Part shown: positions 53,577-64,000 of the stretch, in pieces
How the letters are laid out: the number at the start of each line of letters is the position of its first letter
How positions within the stretch are numbered: position 1 is the stretch's first letter
Source: Streptomyces noursei
GTDB lineage: Bacteria; Actinomycetota; Actinomycetes; Streptomycetales; Streptomycetaceae
DNA length: 64,000 nt
Assembly: GCF_016917755.1 (NCBI RefSeq)
Contig: NZ_CP070326.1
Span: 6,572,001 to 6,636,000 of the forward strand
Direction of reading: 5' to 3'
Translations under genes and position numbers: made by a program
Notes under the pieces: generated by a model
Database searches by the model: none
Told to the model about the DNA's origin: nothing
The model's input: only the letters and a program-made list of their open reading frames with translations

Positions 53577-55883
53577 TCAGAAGGTCAGCTTCCAGCCGTT
53601 GAGGGTGCCGGAGTCGCCCGCGTAGACGTCCTGGACACGCAGCTTCCAGGTACCGCTCGCGGCCTTGGCCGAGGCGTTGACGGTGTACGTGGCCTTCACG
53701 TCGGCCGCCGAGTCCGAGAGGCTGGAGTTCTTCAGCCGGTACGCGGTGCCGTCCGGGGCAAGCAGGTCGATGACCAGGTCGCCGCGCCAGCTGTGGGTGA
53801 TGTCCACCGTCACCTTGAGCCCGCTGGGCGCGTTGCCGCTGCGGCTGACGGTGATCGGCGAGGTGATGGCCGCACCGGCGTCCGGGATGGCCACCTTGGT
53901 GGTGTTCTCGTAGACGTTGCCGCCGCCGACCGGGTTGACGGTCCAGGTGAAGGACGCGGTCCCGGTCTTCTGTGCCGCGTCGGTGACCGTCACGGTGACC
54001 GTGCTGGTGCCGGCGGTGGTCGGGGTGCCCGAGATCAGGCCGGTGGAGGCGTCGATGGACAGCCCGGCGGGCAGCCCGCTGGCCGCGTACGACAGCGTGC
54101 CGGTGGTGCCGCTGCTGGCCTTGATCTGGAGGCTGGCCGCCTGGCCGACGGTGCCGGTCTGGTTGCCCGGGTTGGTGACCAAGACCCCGCCGTCCGGGAC
54201 CCGGGAGCCGACGTTCACCGCCGCCCAGGTGTTGGCGACCGTGTTGTACGAGGCGCTGCCCTGGCCGAAGAGGTCGGCCGCGGCCTGGAGGGTGGCGGTA
54301 CGGGCGCCGGCGTAGTCGGTGTTGGCGCTCATGTACTGGCTGAGCGCCTTGAACCACACCTTCTCGGCGTTGGCCCGCCCGATGCCCGGCACCGGCAGGT
54401 TGTCGTAGGTCGGGCTGTCGTAGTGGACGCCGTTGATGTCCTTGGGGCCGCTGCCCTCGGACAGCAGGTAGAAGTAGTGGTTGGCGACACCGGACGAGTA
54501 GTGGACGTCCTTGTTGCCGACGGTGCTCGACCAGTAGTCGGCCGAGGCGCCGTCCTTGGAGGGCTTGTCCATGTAGCGCAGCGGGGTGCCGTCGCCGTTG
54601 ATGTTGATCTTCTCGCCGATGAGGTAGTCACCGGGGTCGGCGGGGTTGTTGGCGTAGAACTCCACGGCGGTGCCGAAGATGTCCGAGGTCGCCTCGTTGA
54701 GGCCGCCGGACTCGCCGCTGTAGGTGAGGTTGGCGGTGGCGGCGGTGACGCCGTGCGACATCTCGTGGCCGGCCACGTCCAGCGCGGTCAGCGGGGCGGC
54801 GTTGTTGCTGCCGTCGCCGTACGTCATGCAGAAGCAGCTGTCGTCCCAGAAGGCGTTGACGTAGCTGTTGCCGTAGTGCACGCGGGAGTAGGCGCCGACG
54901 CCGTCGCCGCGGATGCCGGTGCGGCCGTGCACGTTCTTGTAGTAGTCCCAGGTCTCCTGGGCGCCGTAGGCGGCGTCCACGGCGGCGGTCTGGGCGTTGC
55001 CCGGGGTGCCGTCGCCCCAGGTGTCGTCGGCGTCGGTGAACAGCGAACCGGTCCCGGACGACCCGTGGTTGAGGTTGTAGGTCTTGTGGTTGCCGCGGGT
55101 GGTGTCGGTCATCGTGAAGTTCGGCGCGGAGCCGGAGGTCCCGATGGTGACCTTGCCGCTGTACTCGCTGTTGCCGATGCCGTTCTCGATGCCCTGGTAC
55201 TGGAATATCTTCGCGCCGGTGTTGGCGTCGGTGATGACGTGCAGTTGGTTGGGTGTGCCGTCGTCCTGGAACCCGCCGACCACCGTCTCCCAGGCCAGCC
55301 GCGGGGTGCCGTCGGCGGCCCAGACCACCTTGCGCGGGGCCTGGTCGGCCGCGGTCCTCGTCGAGCCGAGGGACTTGGCGGAGGAGACCGCCTTGGCCGC
55401 GGCGGTGGCCGGGGCGACCTTCGCGGTGGTGGAGGCGACGGCGAGGGCGGCCTTGGTGGCCTTGGTGGTGCTCTTGACCGCACCGCTCTTCGCGGTGTGC
55501 ACGACGAGGTCGCCGCCGAGCACCGGCAGCCCCGCGTAGGTGCGGTCGTAGCGGGTGTGCGTGGTGCCGTCGGCGTCCTGCTCGACGTCCTTGACGACCA
55601 GCTTCTCCTTGGCGCCGAGGTGCAGCCGCTGGGCGGTGGCGGCCGTGGTGGCGCCCGCCTTCCGGATCAGCTCGGCCCGCTGGGACGGGGTGAGCTTGAC
55701 GGGCAGCGCACCGGCCAGGGGGGCGGCGTGCGGGGCCGGGCGGGCTGCGGGGGTGCCGTGCGGGCTGGCCGCCGCGCCGGTGCCGGTCTGGACGCCGACG
55801 GCCAGCAGTGCGGTGACCGCGACCAGCGCGCCGGTCGCCACGGCACGCCGCTGCGGGGTGGGTCTATGGGGGGTGCTTCTCAC
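53577..55883 (-). CDS. Secreted M4 metalloprotease with Ig-like and P domains
   Basis: 768 aa from the GTG at 55883 (AAGGAG upstream). Signal peptide AVATGALVAVTALLAVGV; propeptide about 50-230. The M4 domain has GHEMSHGVTA (His373, Glu374, His377) and GGLNEATSDIFG (Glu397). It is followed by a putative Ig domain (about 562-648, ASGLPAGLSIDASTGLISG then TSTVTVTVTDAA) and a proprotein-convertase P domain (about 651-768, DITHSWRGDLVIDLLAPDG and GTWKLRVQDVYAGDSGTLNG). It closely resembles the protease encoded downstream, so the pair is a tandem duplication, with two extra domains here. Confidence 0.94.
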   Translation of the reverse strand: MRSTPHRPTPQRRAVATGALVAVTALLAVGVQTGTGAAASPHGTPAARPAPHAAPLAGALPVKLTPSQRAELIRKAGATTAATAQRLHLGAKEKLVVKDVEQDADGTTHTRYDRTYAGLPVLGGDLVVHTAKSGAVKSTTKATKAALAVASTTAKVAPATAAAKAVSSAKSLGSTRTAADQAPRKVVWAADGTPRLAWETVVGGFQDDGTPNQLHVITDANTGAKIFQYQGIENGIGNSEYSGKVTIGTSGSAPNFTMTDTTRGNHKTYNLNHGSSGTGSLFTDADDTWGDGTPGNAQTAAVDAAYGAQETWDYYKNVHGRTGIRGDGVGAYSRVHYGNSYVNAFWDDSCFCMTYGDGSNNAAPLTALDVAGHEMSHGVTAATANLTYSGESGGLNEATSDIFGTAVEFYANNPADPGDYLIGEKININGDGTPLRYMDKPSKDGASADYWSSTVGNKDVHYSSGVANHYFYLLSEGSGPKDINGVHYDSPTYDNLPVPGIGRANAEKVWFKALSQYMSANTDYAGARTATLQAAADLFGQGSASYNTVANTWAAVNVGSRVPDGGVLVTNPGNQTGTVGQAASLQIKASSGTTGTLSYAASGLPAGLSIDASTGLISGTPTTAGTSTVTVTVTDAAQKTGTASFTWTVNPVGGGNVYENTTKVAIPDAGAAITSPITVSRSGNAPSGLKVTVDITHSWRGDLVIDLLAPDGTAYRLKNSSLSDSAADVKATYTVNASAKAASGTWKLRVQDVYAGDSGTLNGWKLTF

Positions 55884-56196
55884 ACTGACTCCTTCTGCGG
55901 GGCCGCGGCACGACGGGAGCGGCCAAGGGGGGACCGGGCGGCTGAGCGGCCGTCCGGGCAGAGCGAGGCAGAACTCATGGAGCGTGTGTGGGGGGTTGAC
56001 GAGCTGGTGGTACGGGGTCACGGCCGCCCGGAGCGGTGCTGTGGGGGTCCGGGTGGCGGCTGCCGGGAAGAGTGCCACCACTGGCGAGTGGTTGTCAGGT
56101 GCCGTTCAACTAATTGGCCGGAAAACGTCCGTTGGGCGAAATCGACGTCCGGAAACCGGACGGTCGGCCGGGTATCGGGACGGCCCGGGCCGTCGC
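55884..56196. other. Region between the ABC exporter pair and the second M4 protease
   Basis: 313 bases with no gene. It holds the protease promoter region and a hairpin for the ABC operon near 56150. GAGTGCCACCACTGGCGAGTGG near 56070-56092 has partial internal symmetry. Confidence 0.5.
56146..56162 (-). terminator. Small hairpin after the ABC exporter genes
   Basis: CGTCCGG-AAA-CCGGACG, a perfect 7-bp stem, 35 bases beyond the second exporter gene; the minus-strand tail is not T-rich. Confidence 0.5.
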
Positions 56197-58086
56197 TCAG
56201 GACACGCTCGTCCGCCAGGCCCGGTGCAGCGCCGCATACCGGCCGCCGTCGGCGATCAGCGCGGCCGGGGCGCCGTCCTCGACGATCCGGCCGTCGGACA
56301 TCACCAGCACCCGGTCCGCGGACTCCACCGTGGACAGCCGGTGCGCGATCAGCAGCGCCGTCCGGCCGCGCAGCACCGCGCCCATCGCCCGCTGCACCGC
56401 CCGCTCGCCCGGTATGTCCAGCGAGCTGGTCGCCTCGTCCAGGATGAGCACCGCCGGATCGGCCAGCAACGCCCGGGCGAAGCCCACCAGTTGACGCTGG
56501 CCCGCGGAGAGCCGGCCACCGCGCCTGCGGACGTCGGTGTCGTAGCCCTCCGGGAGCGCGACGATGAAGTCGTGCGCCCCGATCGCCCGCGCGGCCCGCT
56601 CGATCTGCGCGCGGTCGGCATCCGGATTGCCCAGCGCGATGTTGTCGGCGACCGTGCCGGAGAACAGGAACGCCTCCTGGGTGACCATCACCACCGCGCG
56701 GCGCAGCTCCGCGCCGGACAGCTCGCGCAGATCGACCCCGTCCAGCGTCACCCGGCCCTCCGTGGGGTCGTGGAAGCGGGCCAGCAGCCTGGCGAGGGTG
56801 GACTTGCCGGCCCCGGTGGCGCCGACCACCGCGACGGTGGTGCCGGCCGCCAGGGCGAGGTCGAACCGCGGCAGCACCTCGCCGCCCGTGCGGTACCCGA
56901 AGCGGACGCCGTGGAAGGCCACTTCGCGGCCGGGGCGGTCGGGGGCGGCGGGCGGCAGCGCACGCGGAGCGGTGGGCTCGGCGACCGTCGGCCGCTGGGC
57001 CAGCAGCCCGGCGATCTTCTCCAGGGAGGCGGCGGCGGACTCGTAGGCGTTCAGGAACACGCCCATCCGGTCGAGCGGGTCGTACAGCCGGCGCAGGTAG
57101 AGGGTCGCGGCGGCCAGCACACCGAGGGCGAGCCCGCCGGTGGCGACGCGGTAGGCGCCCCACAGCACGATCGCGGCCAGCGCGGCGTTGGCCACCGCGC
57201 GGGAGCCGACGACATAGCGCGCCATCTCCAGGATCGCGTCGCCGTTGAGCCGCCGGTGGCGGGAGTTCAGCGCGGCGAAGGCGGCGTCGTTGGCCCGCTC
57301 GCGGCGGAACGCCAGCACCGGCCGGATGCCGTTGAGGGTCTCCGTGAACCGCACGATGACCGCCGCGGTGGCGGTGGACTTGGCGAGGTAGGCCCGCTGC
57401 GAGCGGTGCTGGAAGGAGCGGACCAGGAGCGCCAGCGGCACCGCCGAGAGCAGCGCCGCGGTGCCCAGGCCGACGTCCAGCCAGAACAGCAGCGCGGTGA
57501 CGTACAGCGCCGCGAGGGCGACCGTGACCAGTTCCTGCAGGCCCTCTTCGAGGAGTTCGCGCAGCGCCTCGACGTCCGTGGTGGCGCGCGATATCAACCG
57601 GCCGGAGGTGTAGCGCTCGTGGAAGTCCAGGCCGAGTGCCTGGGAGTGCCGGAAGATCCGGCCGCGCAGGTCCAGCAGCACGTCCTGGCCGGCCCGGGCG
57701 GAGAGCCGGACGAAGGCCCACTGGAGGCCGCCGGCGGCCACCGCGCACAGCACGGCCACCGTCACCAGGACGACCAGCGGGCCGCGCCCGCCCGCCCGCA
57801 GGGCCGGCACCACCCGGTCGAGGGCGTAGGCCACCAGCAGCGGGCTGGCCTGCGCGGCGGCCTGCTGGAGCAGCAGCGCGGCGGTGGCGGCGGCCACCCG
57901 GCCGCGGTGCGGGGCCAGCAGCGACCCCAGGAGGGCCCGGGAGGCGCCCTTCGGGGTGGGCAGCAGATCCGCCTCGAAGGCGTCCGGCGCGTCGTCCGGT
58001 ACGCGCCGCCCCGTGCGGTGGCCGGCGTCGCCGGTGGTGTCGCTGTCCGGGCCGTCGGCCGGCCGGTCGGTCTCCGTGGTCGTCAT
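56197..58086 (-). CDS. ABC exporter half-transporter, second subunit
   Basis: 629 aa from the ATG at 58086. A membrane domain (about 50-345, LLQQAAAQASPLLVAYALDRV and ELVTVALAALYVTALLFWL) is followed by an ATPase: Walker A VGATGAGKSTLARLL, Q-loop MVTQEAFLFSGTVADNI, signature LSAGQRQLVGFARALL, Walker B VLILDEATSSLD and H-loop IAHRLSTV. Its start overlaps the first subunit by ATGA. Together they form a heterodimeric multidrug or lipid exporter. The LSAGQ signature differs from the LSGGQ of its partner, as is usual in such pairs. Confidence 0.92.
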   Translation of the reverse strand: MTTTETDRPADGPDSDTTGDAGHRTGRRVPDDAPDAFEADLLPTPKGASRALLGSLLAPHRGRVAAATAALLLQQAAAQASPLLVAYALDRVVPALRAGGRGPLVVLVTVAVLCAVAAGGLQWAFVRLSARAGQDVLLDLRGRIFRHSQALGLDFHERYTSGRLISRATTDVEALRELLEEGLQELVTVALAALYVTALLFWLDVGLGTAALLSAVPLALLVRSFQHRSQRAYLAKSTATAAVIVRFTETLNGIRPVLAFRRERANDAAFAALNSRHRRLNGDAILEMARYVVGSRAVANAALAAIVLWGAYRVATGGLALGVLAAATLYLRRLYDPLDRMGVFLNAYESAAASLEKIAGLLAQRPTVAEPTAPRALPPAAPDRPGREVAFHGVRFGYRTGGEVLPRFDLALAAGTTVAVVGATGAGKSTLARLLARFHDPTEGRVTLDGVDLRELSGAELRRAVVMVTQEAFLFSGTVADNIALGNPDADRAQIERAARAIGAHDFIVALPEGYDTDVRRRGGRLSAGQRQLVGFARALLADPAVLILDEATSSLDIPGERAVQRAMGAVLRGRTALLIAHRLSTVESADRVLVMSDGRIVEDGAPAALIADGGRYAALHRAWRTSVS

Positions 58087-59951
58087 CGCGCGCCCTCCCC
58101 CTCCTGTCGCCCGGTGCCGCCACGCCCCGGGCCGCCGGACATCAGCGCCGCGTACTCCGCGTTCTCCCGCAGCAGTTGGTGGTGGGTGCCGACGGCGGCT
58201 ATCCGGCCGCCGGACAGCAGCGCCACCCGGTCGGCCAGCAGCACCGTGGACGGCCGGTGGGCGACCACCAGCGCCGTGGTCGTCGCCAGCACGTCCCGCA
58301 GCGCCGCCTCCACCCGGGCCTCGGTGTGCACGTCGAGCGCGGAGAGGGGGTCGTCGAGGACCAGGAACCGCGGCCGGCCGACCACCGCGCGGGCCAGCGC
58401 CAACCGCTGCCGCTGCCCGCCCGACAGGCTCATCCCCTGCTCGCCGACCCCGGTGGCGGCGGCCTGCGGGAGGGCGGCCACGAACTCCTCGGCCTGCGCC
58501 ACCCGCAGCGCCCGCCGCAGAACCGCCGGGTGGTCCGCCTCCGGGCCGTCCGCCGCGCCCATCAGGACGTTCTCCGCCACCGACGCCGAGAAGAGGGTCG
58601 GCTCCTCGAAGGCCACCGCGACCAGCGCCCGCGCCTCCTCGCGGCTGAGCGTGGCCAGATCCCGGCCGTCCAGGGTGATCCGGCCCGCGGTGGGGTCGTA
58701 CAGCCGCGGCACCAGCGCCGTCAGGGTGGTCTTGCCGCTGCCGGTCGCCCCGACCAGCGCCATCGTCTCCCCGGGCCGGACGTGCAGATCGACGCCCCGC
58801 AGGGCCGGTGGGGCGTCGGGGGCGGCGTCCGGATAGCGGAACTCCACCCCCTCGAAGACCAGCCCCCCGCCGCCCCGTTCGCGCTCGGCGGCGGCTGCGC
58901 CGTTCGTGCGCCGGCACGGCCCGCCCTCCTCCACCGCCGGCTCGTCCAGCACCTCGAAGTACCGGTCGGCGGCCGTCGCCGCCGCGCTGCTCATCGCCAG
59001 CAGGAAGCCGATCGAGTCCACCGGCCAGCGCAGCGCCAGTGCCATCGACAGGAAGGCGACGAGGGTGCCGGCGGACAGCTGCCCGTCGGCCACCTGGACC
59101 GTGCCGAGCACCAGCGCGGCGCCCAACGCCACCTCCGGCAGCAGGGTGTTGACGCCCCATATGGCGGCCAGCAGCCGGGCCTTGCGCAGCTCGGTGGTGC
59201 GCACCGCACGGGCCAGCTCGCGGAACGCGCGGGCCTGGCTGCGGTGCCGTCCGAAGCCCTTGATGATCCGGATGCCGAGCACCGACTCCTCGACGACCGT
59301 GGTCAGATCGCCGACCTGGTCCAGGGCCCGGCGCGCGACCTGCCCGTACTTGGCCTGGAAGACCGAGCACATCGCCATCAGCGGCAGCACCGGCGCCAGC
59401 AGCACCAGCCCCAGCGACCACTGCTGGGCCAGCAGCAGCACCCCGCCCACCGCGATCGTCACGCCGTTGACCAGCAGGAACAGCAGCGGGAAGACCAGGA
59501 ACAGACGTAACAGCTGGAGGTCCGTGGTGGCCCGGGAGAGCAGCTGCCCCGAGGCCCAGCGGTCGTGGAAGGCCACCGGGAGCCGCTGCACATGACGGTA
59601 GAGGGCGTCGCGCATCGCCGCCTCCACCGCCGCCGTCGGCCGCGCCACCAGCCACCGCCGCAGCCCGAACAGCAGCGCCTCGGCGACCCCGAGCAGCAGC
59701 AGATACCCGCCGCCCAGCCACACCCCGCCGGTGTCCCGGTGCGCCACCGGCCCGTCCACCAGCCACTTGAGCACCAGCGGAACGACCACCGAGAGGCAGG
59801 ACGCGACCACCGCCACGCAGGCGGCGGTGCACAGCCGGGCCCGCACCGGCCGCACGAACGGCCACAGGCGTAACAGCGAGCGCACCGCGGAGCGCCGCAC
59901 CGCTCCGGTCCGCTCGTCACGGGCCGTCGAACGCGTGGTCGTGGTCATCAC
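58083..59951 (-). CDS. ABC exporter half-transporter, first subunit
   Basis: 622 aa (an ATG at 59948 is equally possible). Six membrane helices (LCTAACVAVVASCLSVVVPL and SLGLVLLAPVLPLMAMCSVF among them) precede the ATPase: Walker A VGATGSGKTTLTALV, signature MSLSGGQRQRLALARA, Walker B FLVLDDPLSALD and H-loop VAHRPSTV. Walker B ends in DD rather than the catalytic DE, so this site is probably degenerate. Heterodimeric exporters often have one degenerate site. It is cotranscribed with the next half-transporter (4-base overlap). Confidence 0.9.
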   Translation of the reverse strand: MMTTTTRSTARDERTGAVRRSAVRSLLRLWPFVRPVRARLCTAACVAVVASCLSVVVPLVLKWLVDGPVAHRDTGGVWLGGGYLLLLGVAEALLFGLRRWLVARPTAAVEAAMRDALYRHVQRLPVAFHDRWASGQLLSRATTDLQLLRLFLVFPLLFLLVNGVTIAVGGVLLLAQQWSLGLVLLAPVLPLMAMCSVFQAKYGQVARRALDQVGDLTTVVEESVLGIRIIKGFGRHRSQARAFRELARAVRTTELRKARLLAAIWGVNTLLPEVALGAALVLGTVQVADGQLSAGTLVAFLSMALALRWPVDSIGFLLAMSSAAATAADRYFEVLDEPAVEEGGPCRRTNGAAAAERERGGGGLVFEGVEFRYPDAAPDAPPALRGVDLHVRPGETMALVGATGSGKTTLTALVPRLYDPTAGRITLDGRDLATLSREEARALVAVAFEEPTLFSASVAENVLMGAADGPEADHPAVLRRALRVAQAEEFVAALPQAAATGVGEQGMSLSGGQRQRLALARAVVGRPRFLVLDDPLSALDVHTEARVEAALRDVLATTTALVVAHRPSTVLLADRVALLSGGRIAAVGTHHQLLRENAEYAALMSGGPGRGGTGRQEGEGAR

Positions 59952-60105
59952 CCGCGAGCGTACGGCGCACCACCGACAACGCTCATGCGGTTTTGGCGCG
60001 AGCGTCCGGAATGGATCGGAACGGGGCGTGACGGGCCGGTAATCCCCCTTACTGACAAGGAAGATGATGCAGTATCAGGTTCGGGGTCGGCAGGCTCCGC
60101 GGGCG

Positions 60106-62370
<2,265 letters not shown>

Positions 62371-62696
62371 GTGCCGGCCTCCTGCGGCTCGGGGCTGGCG
62401 ACGGCGTCCCGGGCCCGGAGGTGTCCCGGCCGGGCGCGGGGCCGCCGCCCGCGGTGCGGTGCACGATGGTGCACCGTTGTTCTGCCCGCAACCGGGCGTT
62501 GCCTCACGCTTCCCGCTGCCGTGGGCTTCCCGCCCCGGCTCCCGGGCCGTTTCGGGCGGGGACCCGCCCCGGCCCGCGCGCCCCGGCCCGCCGCCCCGCG
62601 CCACCCGCGCGCCCCGGCCCGCGGAACGGAGCGTCCATGACATTCCTCTTCGCGGCATACCGACCAACTTGCGAATCATCCGTCACAATCCGGCAT
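62371..62696. other. Divergent promoter region of glgX and the LD-transpeptidase gene
   Basis: 326 bases with no gene. Its glgX side is G/C-rich with the ribosome binding site near 62378-62383. The right side (62640-62696) is less G/C-rich and probably carries the LD-transpeptidase promoter. No clear operator was seen. Confidence 0.45.
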
Positions 62697-64000
62697 ATGA
62701 CCGGCCATCAGTATCACCGACCAGGGGGCGACACCGGCGGCCGCAGCGCGGACCGCGCACCGGCGGGCGCCCCGGCGGCCCGCCGCGCGCCCTGTAGGAC
62801 GGCGACGCCCCGGCCGTCCCGTCTGCGCCGCGCCGCCAGCGCCCTGCTGATCGCGCTCACCGGCGCGGCGACCCTGACCGGCTGCGCCGACCGGGACCTC
62901 TTCCTCGGCGGAGCCCCGCCCGCCCCCGAGGAGGCGATCCGGATCCTGCCCGGCGACGGCGCCCGCGGCGTACGGGCCAACGGGCGGCTGGAGGTCCGGG
63001 TCCCGGAGGGCCGCCTGGAGCGGGTGGAGGTCAACCGCGCCGGCGGCAGCGGCCGGCAGCCGGTCGCCGGCCGGATCTCCCGGGACGGCACGATCTGGCG
63101 GCCGGTGACCGACTCCCTCGAACTCGCCTCCCGGTACACCGTCGACGCGGTCGCGGTGGACGGCGCCGGCCGCCGCACCACCCGGCACACCACCTTCAAC
63201 ACCTTCGCGCCCCCGCACCGCCTCATCGGCTTCTACTCGCCGGAGAGCGGCGCCACGGTCGGCACCGGTCTGATCTTCTCGCTGGTCTTCAACCGCCCGG
63301 TCCTCGACCGCGCGGCCGTCGAGCGCGCGGTCACCGTCAGCGCCCGGCCCGCCGTCGAGGTCGCCCCCCACTGGTTCGGCCACCGGAGGCTGGACTTCCG
63401 GCCCCGGGAGCGCTGGCGGCCGGGCACCCGCCTCACCGTCCAGCTGCGGCTGCGCGAGGTGCGGACCGGACCGGGCGCCTACGGGATCCAGCACAAGACC
63501 CTCCACTACCAGGTGGGCCGTGACCAGGTCAGCACCGTCGACGCCGCCCGGCACACGCTGACCGTCCGCCGCGACGGCAAGGTGGTGGCCACCCTGCCGG
63601 TCACCGCGGGCAACGCCGAGAACCCCACCTACAACGGGACGATGGTGATCCTGGAGCGCCACGCGGTGACCCGGATGGACGGCGACACCGTCGGCTTCGG
63701 TGCCGAGTACGACATCCCGGACGTGCCGCACGCCATGCGGCTGACCCGGTCCGGGACCTTCCTGCACGGCAACTACTGGGCCCGGCGGGAGGTCTTCGGC
63801 GGGCTCAACACCAGCCACGGCTGCGTCGGACTGCGGGACGTCCGGGGCGGCGGCCCGGACACCCCGGCCGGCTGGCTCTACCGGAACTCGATCGTCGGCG
63901 ACACCGTGGAGGTCCGCAACTCCCCGGACCGCACGGTCGCCCCCGACAACGGCCTGGGCGGCTGGAACATGCCCTGGGCCGCCTGGCGGGCGGGCAGCGC
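62697..64000 (+). CDS. LD-transpeptidase lipoprotein with Ig-like domains, 3' end outside the window
   Basis: 434 codons are visible and the frame is still open at the window edge. A long basic N-terminus leads to a hydrophobic segment and lipobox (ITLTGC type: GAATLTGC, Cys63). An Ig-like domain typical of actinobacterial transpeptidases follows (about 150-270, PPHRLIGFYSPESGATVGTG, FNRPVLDRAAVERAVTVSA). The YkuD catalytic domain has HGNYWARREVFGG and NTSHGCVGLRD with catalytic Cys376. It makes 3-3 cross-links in peptidoglycan at the outer membrane face. The ATG at 62697 has no strong ribosome binding site. Confidence 0.92.
   Translation, partial: MTGHQYHRPGGDTGGRSADRAPAGAPAARRAPCRTATPRPSRLRRAASALLIALTGAATLTGCADRDLFLGGAPPAPEEAIRILPGDGARGVRANGRLEVRVPEGRLERVEVNRAGGSGRQPVAGRISRDGTIWRPVTDSLELASRYTVDAVAVDGAGRRTTRHTTFNTFAPPHRLIGFYSPESGATVGTGLIFSLVFNRPVLDRAAVERAVTVSARPAVEVAPHWFGHRRLDFRPRERWRPGTRLTVQLRLREVRTGPGAYGIQHKTLHYQVGRDQVSTVDAARHTLTVRRDGKVVATLPVTAGNAENPTYNGTMVILERHAVTRMDGDTVGFGAEYDIPDVPHAMRLTRSGTFLHGNYWARREVFGGLNTSHGCVGLRDVRGGGPDTPAGWLYRNSIVGDTVEVRNSPDRTVAPDNGLGGWNMPWAAWRAGS

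Noticed and set aside
53574..56447. Open frame of about 957 codons opposite the second M4 protease
   Set aside because: Antisense to a clear protease with zinc motif; composition is repetitive (VG, GG, AV) as expected from a third-position G/C shadow.

Overview
The window is chromosomal DNA from a Streptomyces-like actinomycete. GC is very high, codon third positions are almost all G or C, GTG and TTG starts are common, and many genes overlap by ATGA. The families also fit: DUF397/XRE pairs, the GlgE pathway, isobutyryl-CoA mutase and DUF6230/DUF6114. From about 10.3 kb rightward, the order icmA, ybbN, DUF6230/DUF6114, pyk, ackA, pta, pfkA, then glgE/treS/mak/glgB, M4 protease, ABC exporter pair, glgX and LD-transpeptidase resembles, from memory and unchecked, the SCO5415-SCO5458 region of S. 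coelicolor. No rRNA, tRNA or convincing CRISPR array was seen.

Region 1 (1 to about 6.45 kb) is the right end of an integrative mobile element. It holds an XRE/DUF397 pair, a small serine recombinase with a fused N-terminal zinc finger and a repeated GTCTCA site cluster at its promoter, a hypothetical gene broken by an IS630-family insertion, and a large serine integrase next to the attachment junction. Immediately beyond lies only the 3' part of an MTH1187-type thiamine-binding protein gene, so the element appears to sit inside that gene. The IS630 transposase itself carries an 8-bp duplication that shifts its frame.

Region 2 (6.6 to 18.7 kb) has an ArsR regulator with a divergent MFS exporter, a MarR regulator, a DUF3817 membrane protein, the isobutyryl-CoA mutase large subunit, an OmpR/EnvZ-type two-component pair divergent from a MurG-like glycosyltransferase and a sugar-nucleotide dehydratase, a TetR regulator and a YbbN-type thioredoxin/TPR protein.

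Region 3 (18.7 to 28.5 kb) starts with a long structured non-coding stretch, then a three-gene envelope operon of unknown function (DUF6230, DUF6114 and a Pro/Ser-rich secreted protein). Central carbon genes follow: pyruvate kinase, acetate kinase, phosphate acetyltransferase and, divergently, 6-phosphofructokinase. Several small G/C-rich palindromic elements are inserted in coding and non-coding DNA in regions 2 and 3.

Region 4 (28.5 to 42.8 kb) has a secreted hypothetical protein, a MacB/FtsX-type ABC transporter, an HTH regulator, a carbohydrate ABC importer operon, a DctS/DctR-type two-component system divergent from the dicarboxylate symporter gene dctA, and an MFS transporter.

Region 5 (42.9 to 64 kb) is storage-glucan and cell-surface metabolism: the GlgE pathway on the minus strand (glgE, treS, mak, glgB), two paralogous M4 metalloproteases, a heterodimeric-type ABC exporter pair, glgX, and an LD-transpeptidase lipoprotein running off the window end. 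TreS and Mak convert trehalose to maltose and then maltose 1-phosphate. GlgE polymerises that into alpha-glucan, GlgB branches it, and GlgX can debranch it.
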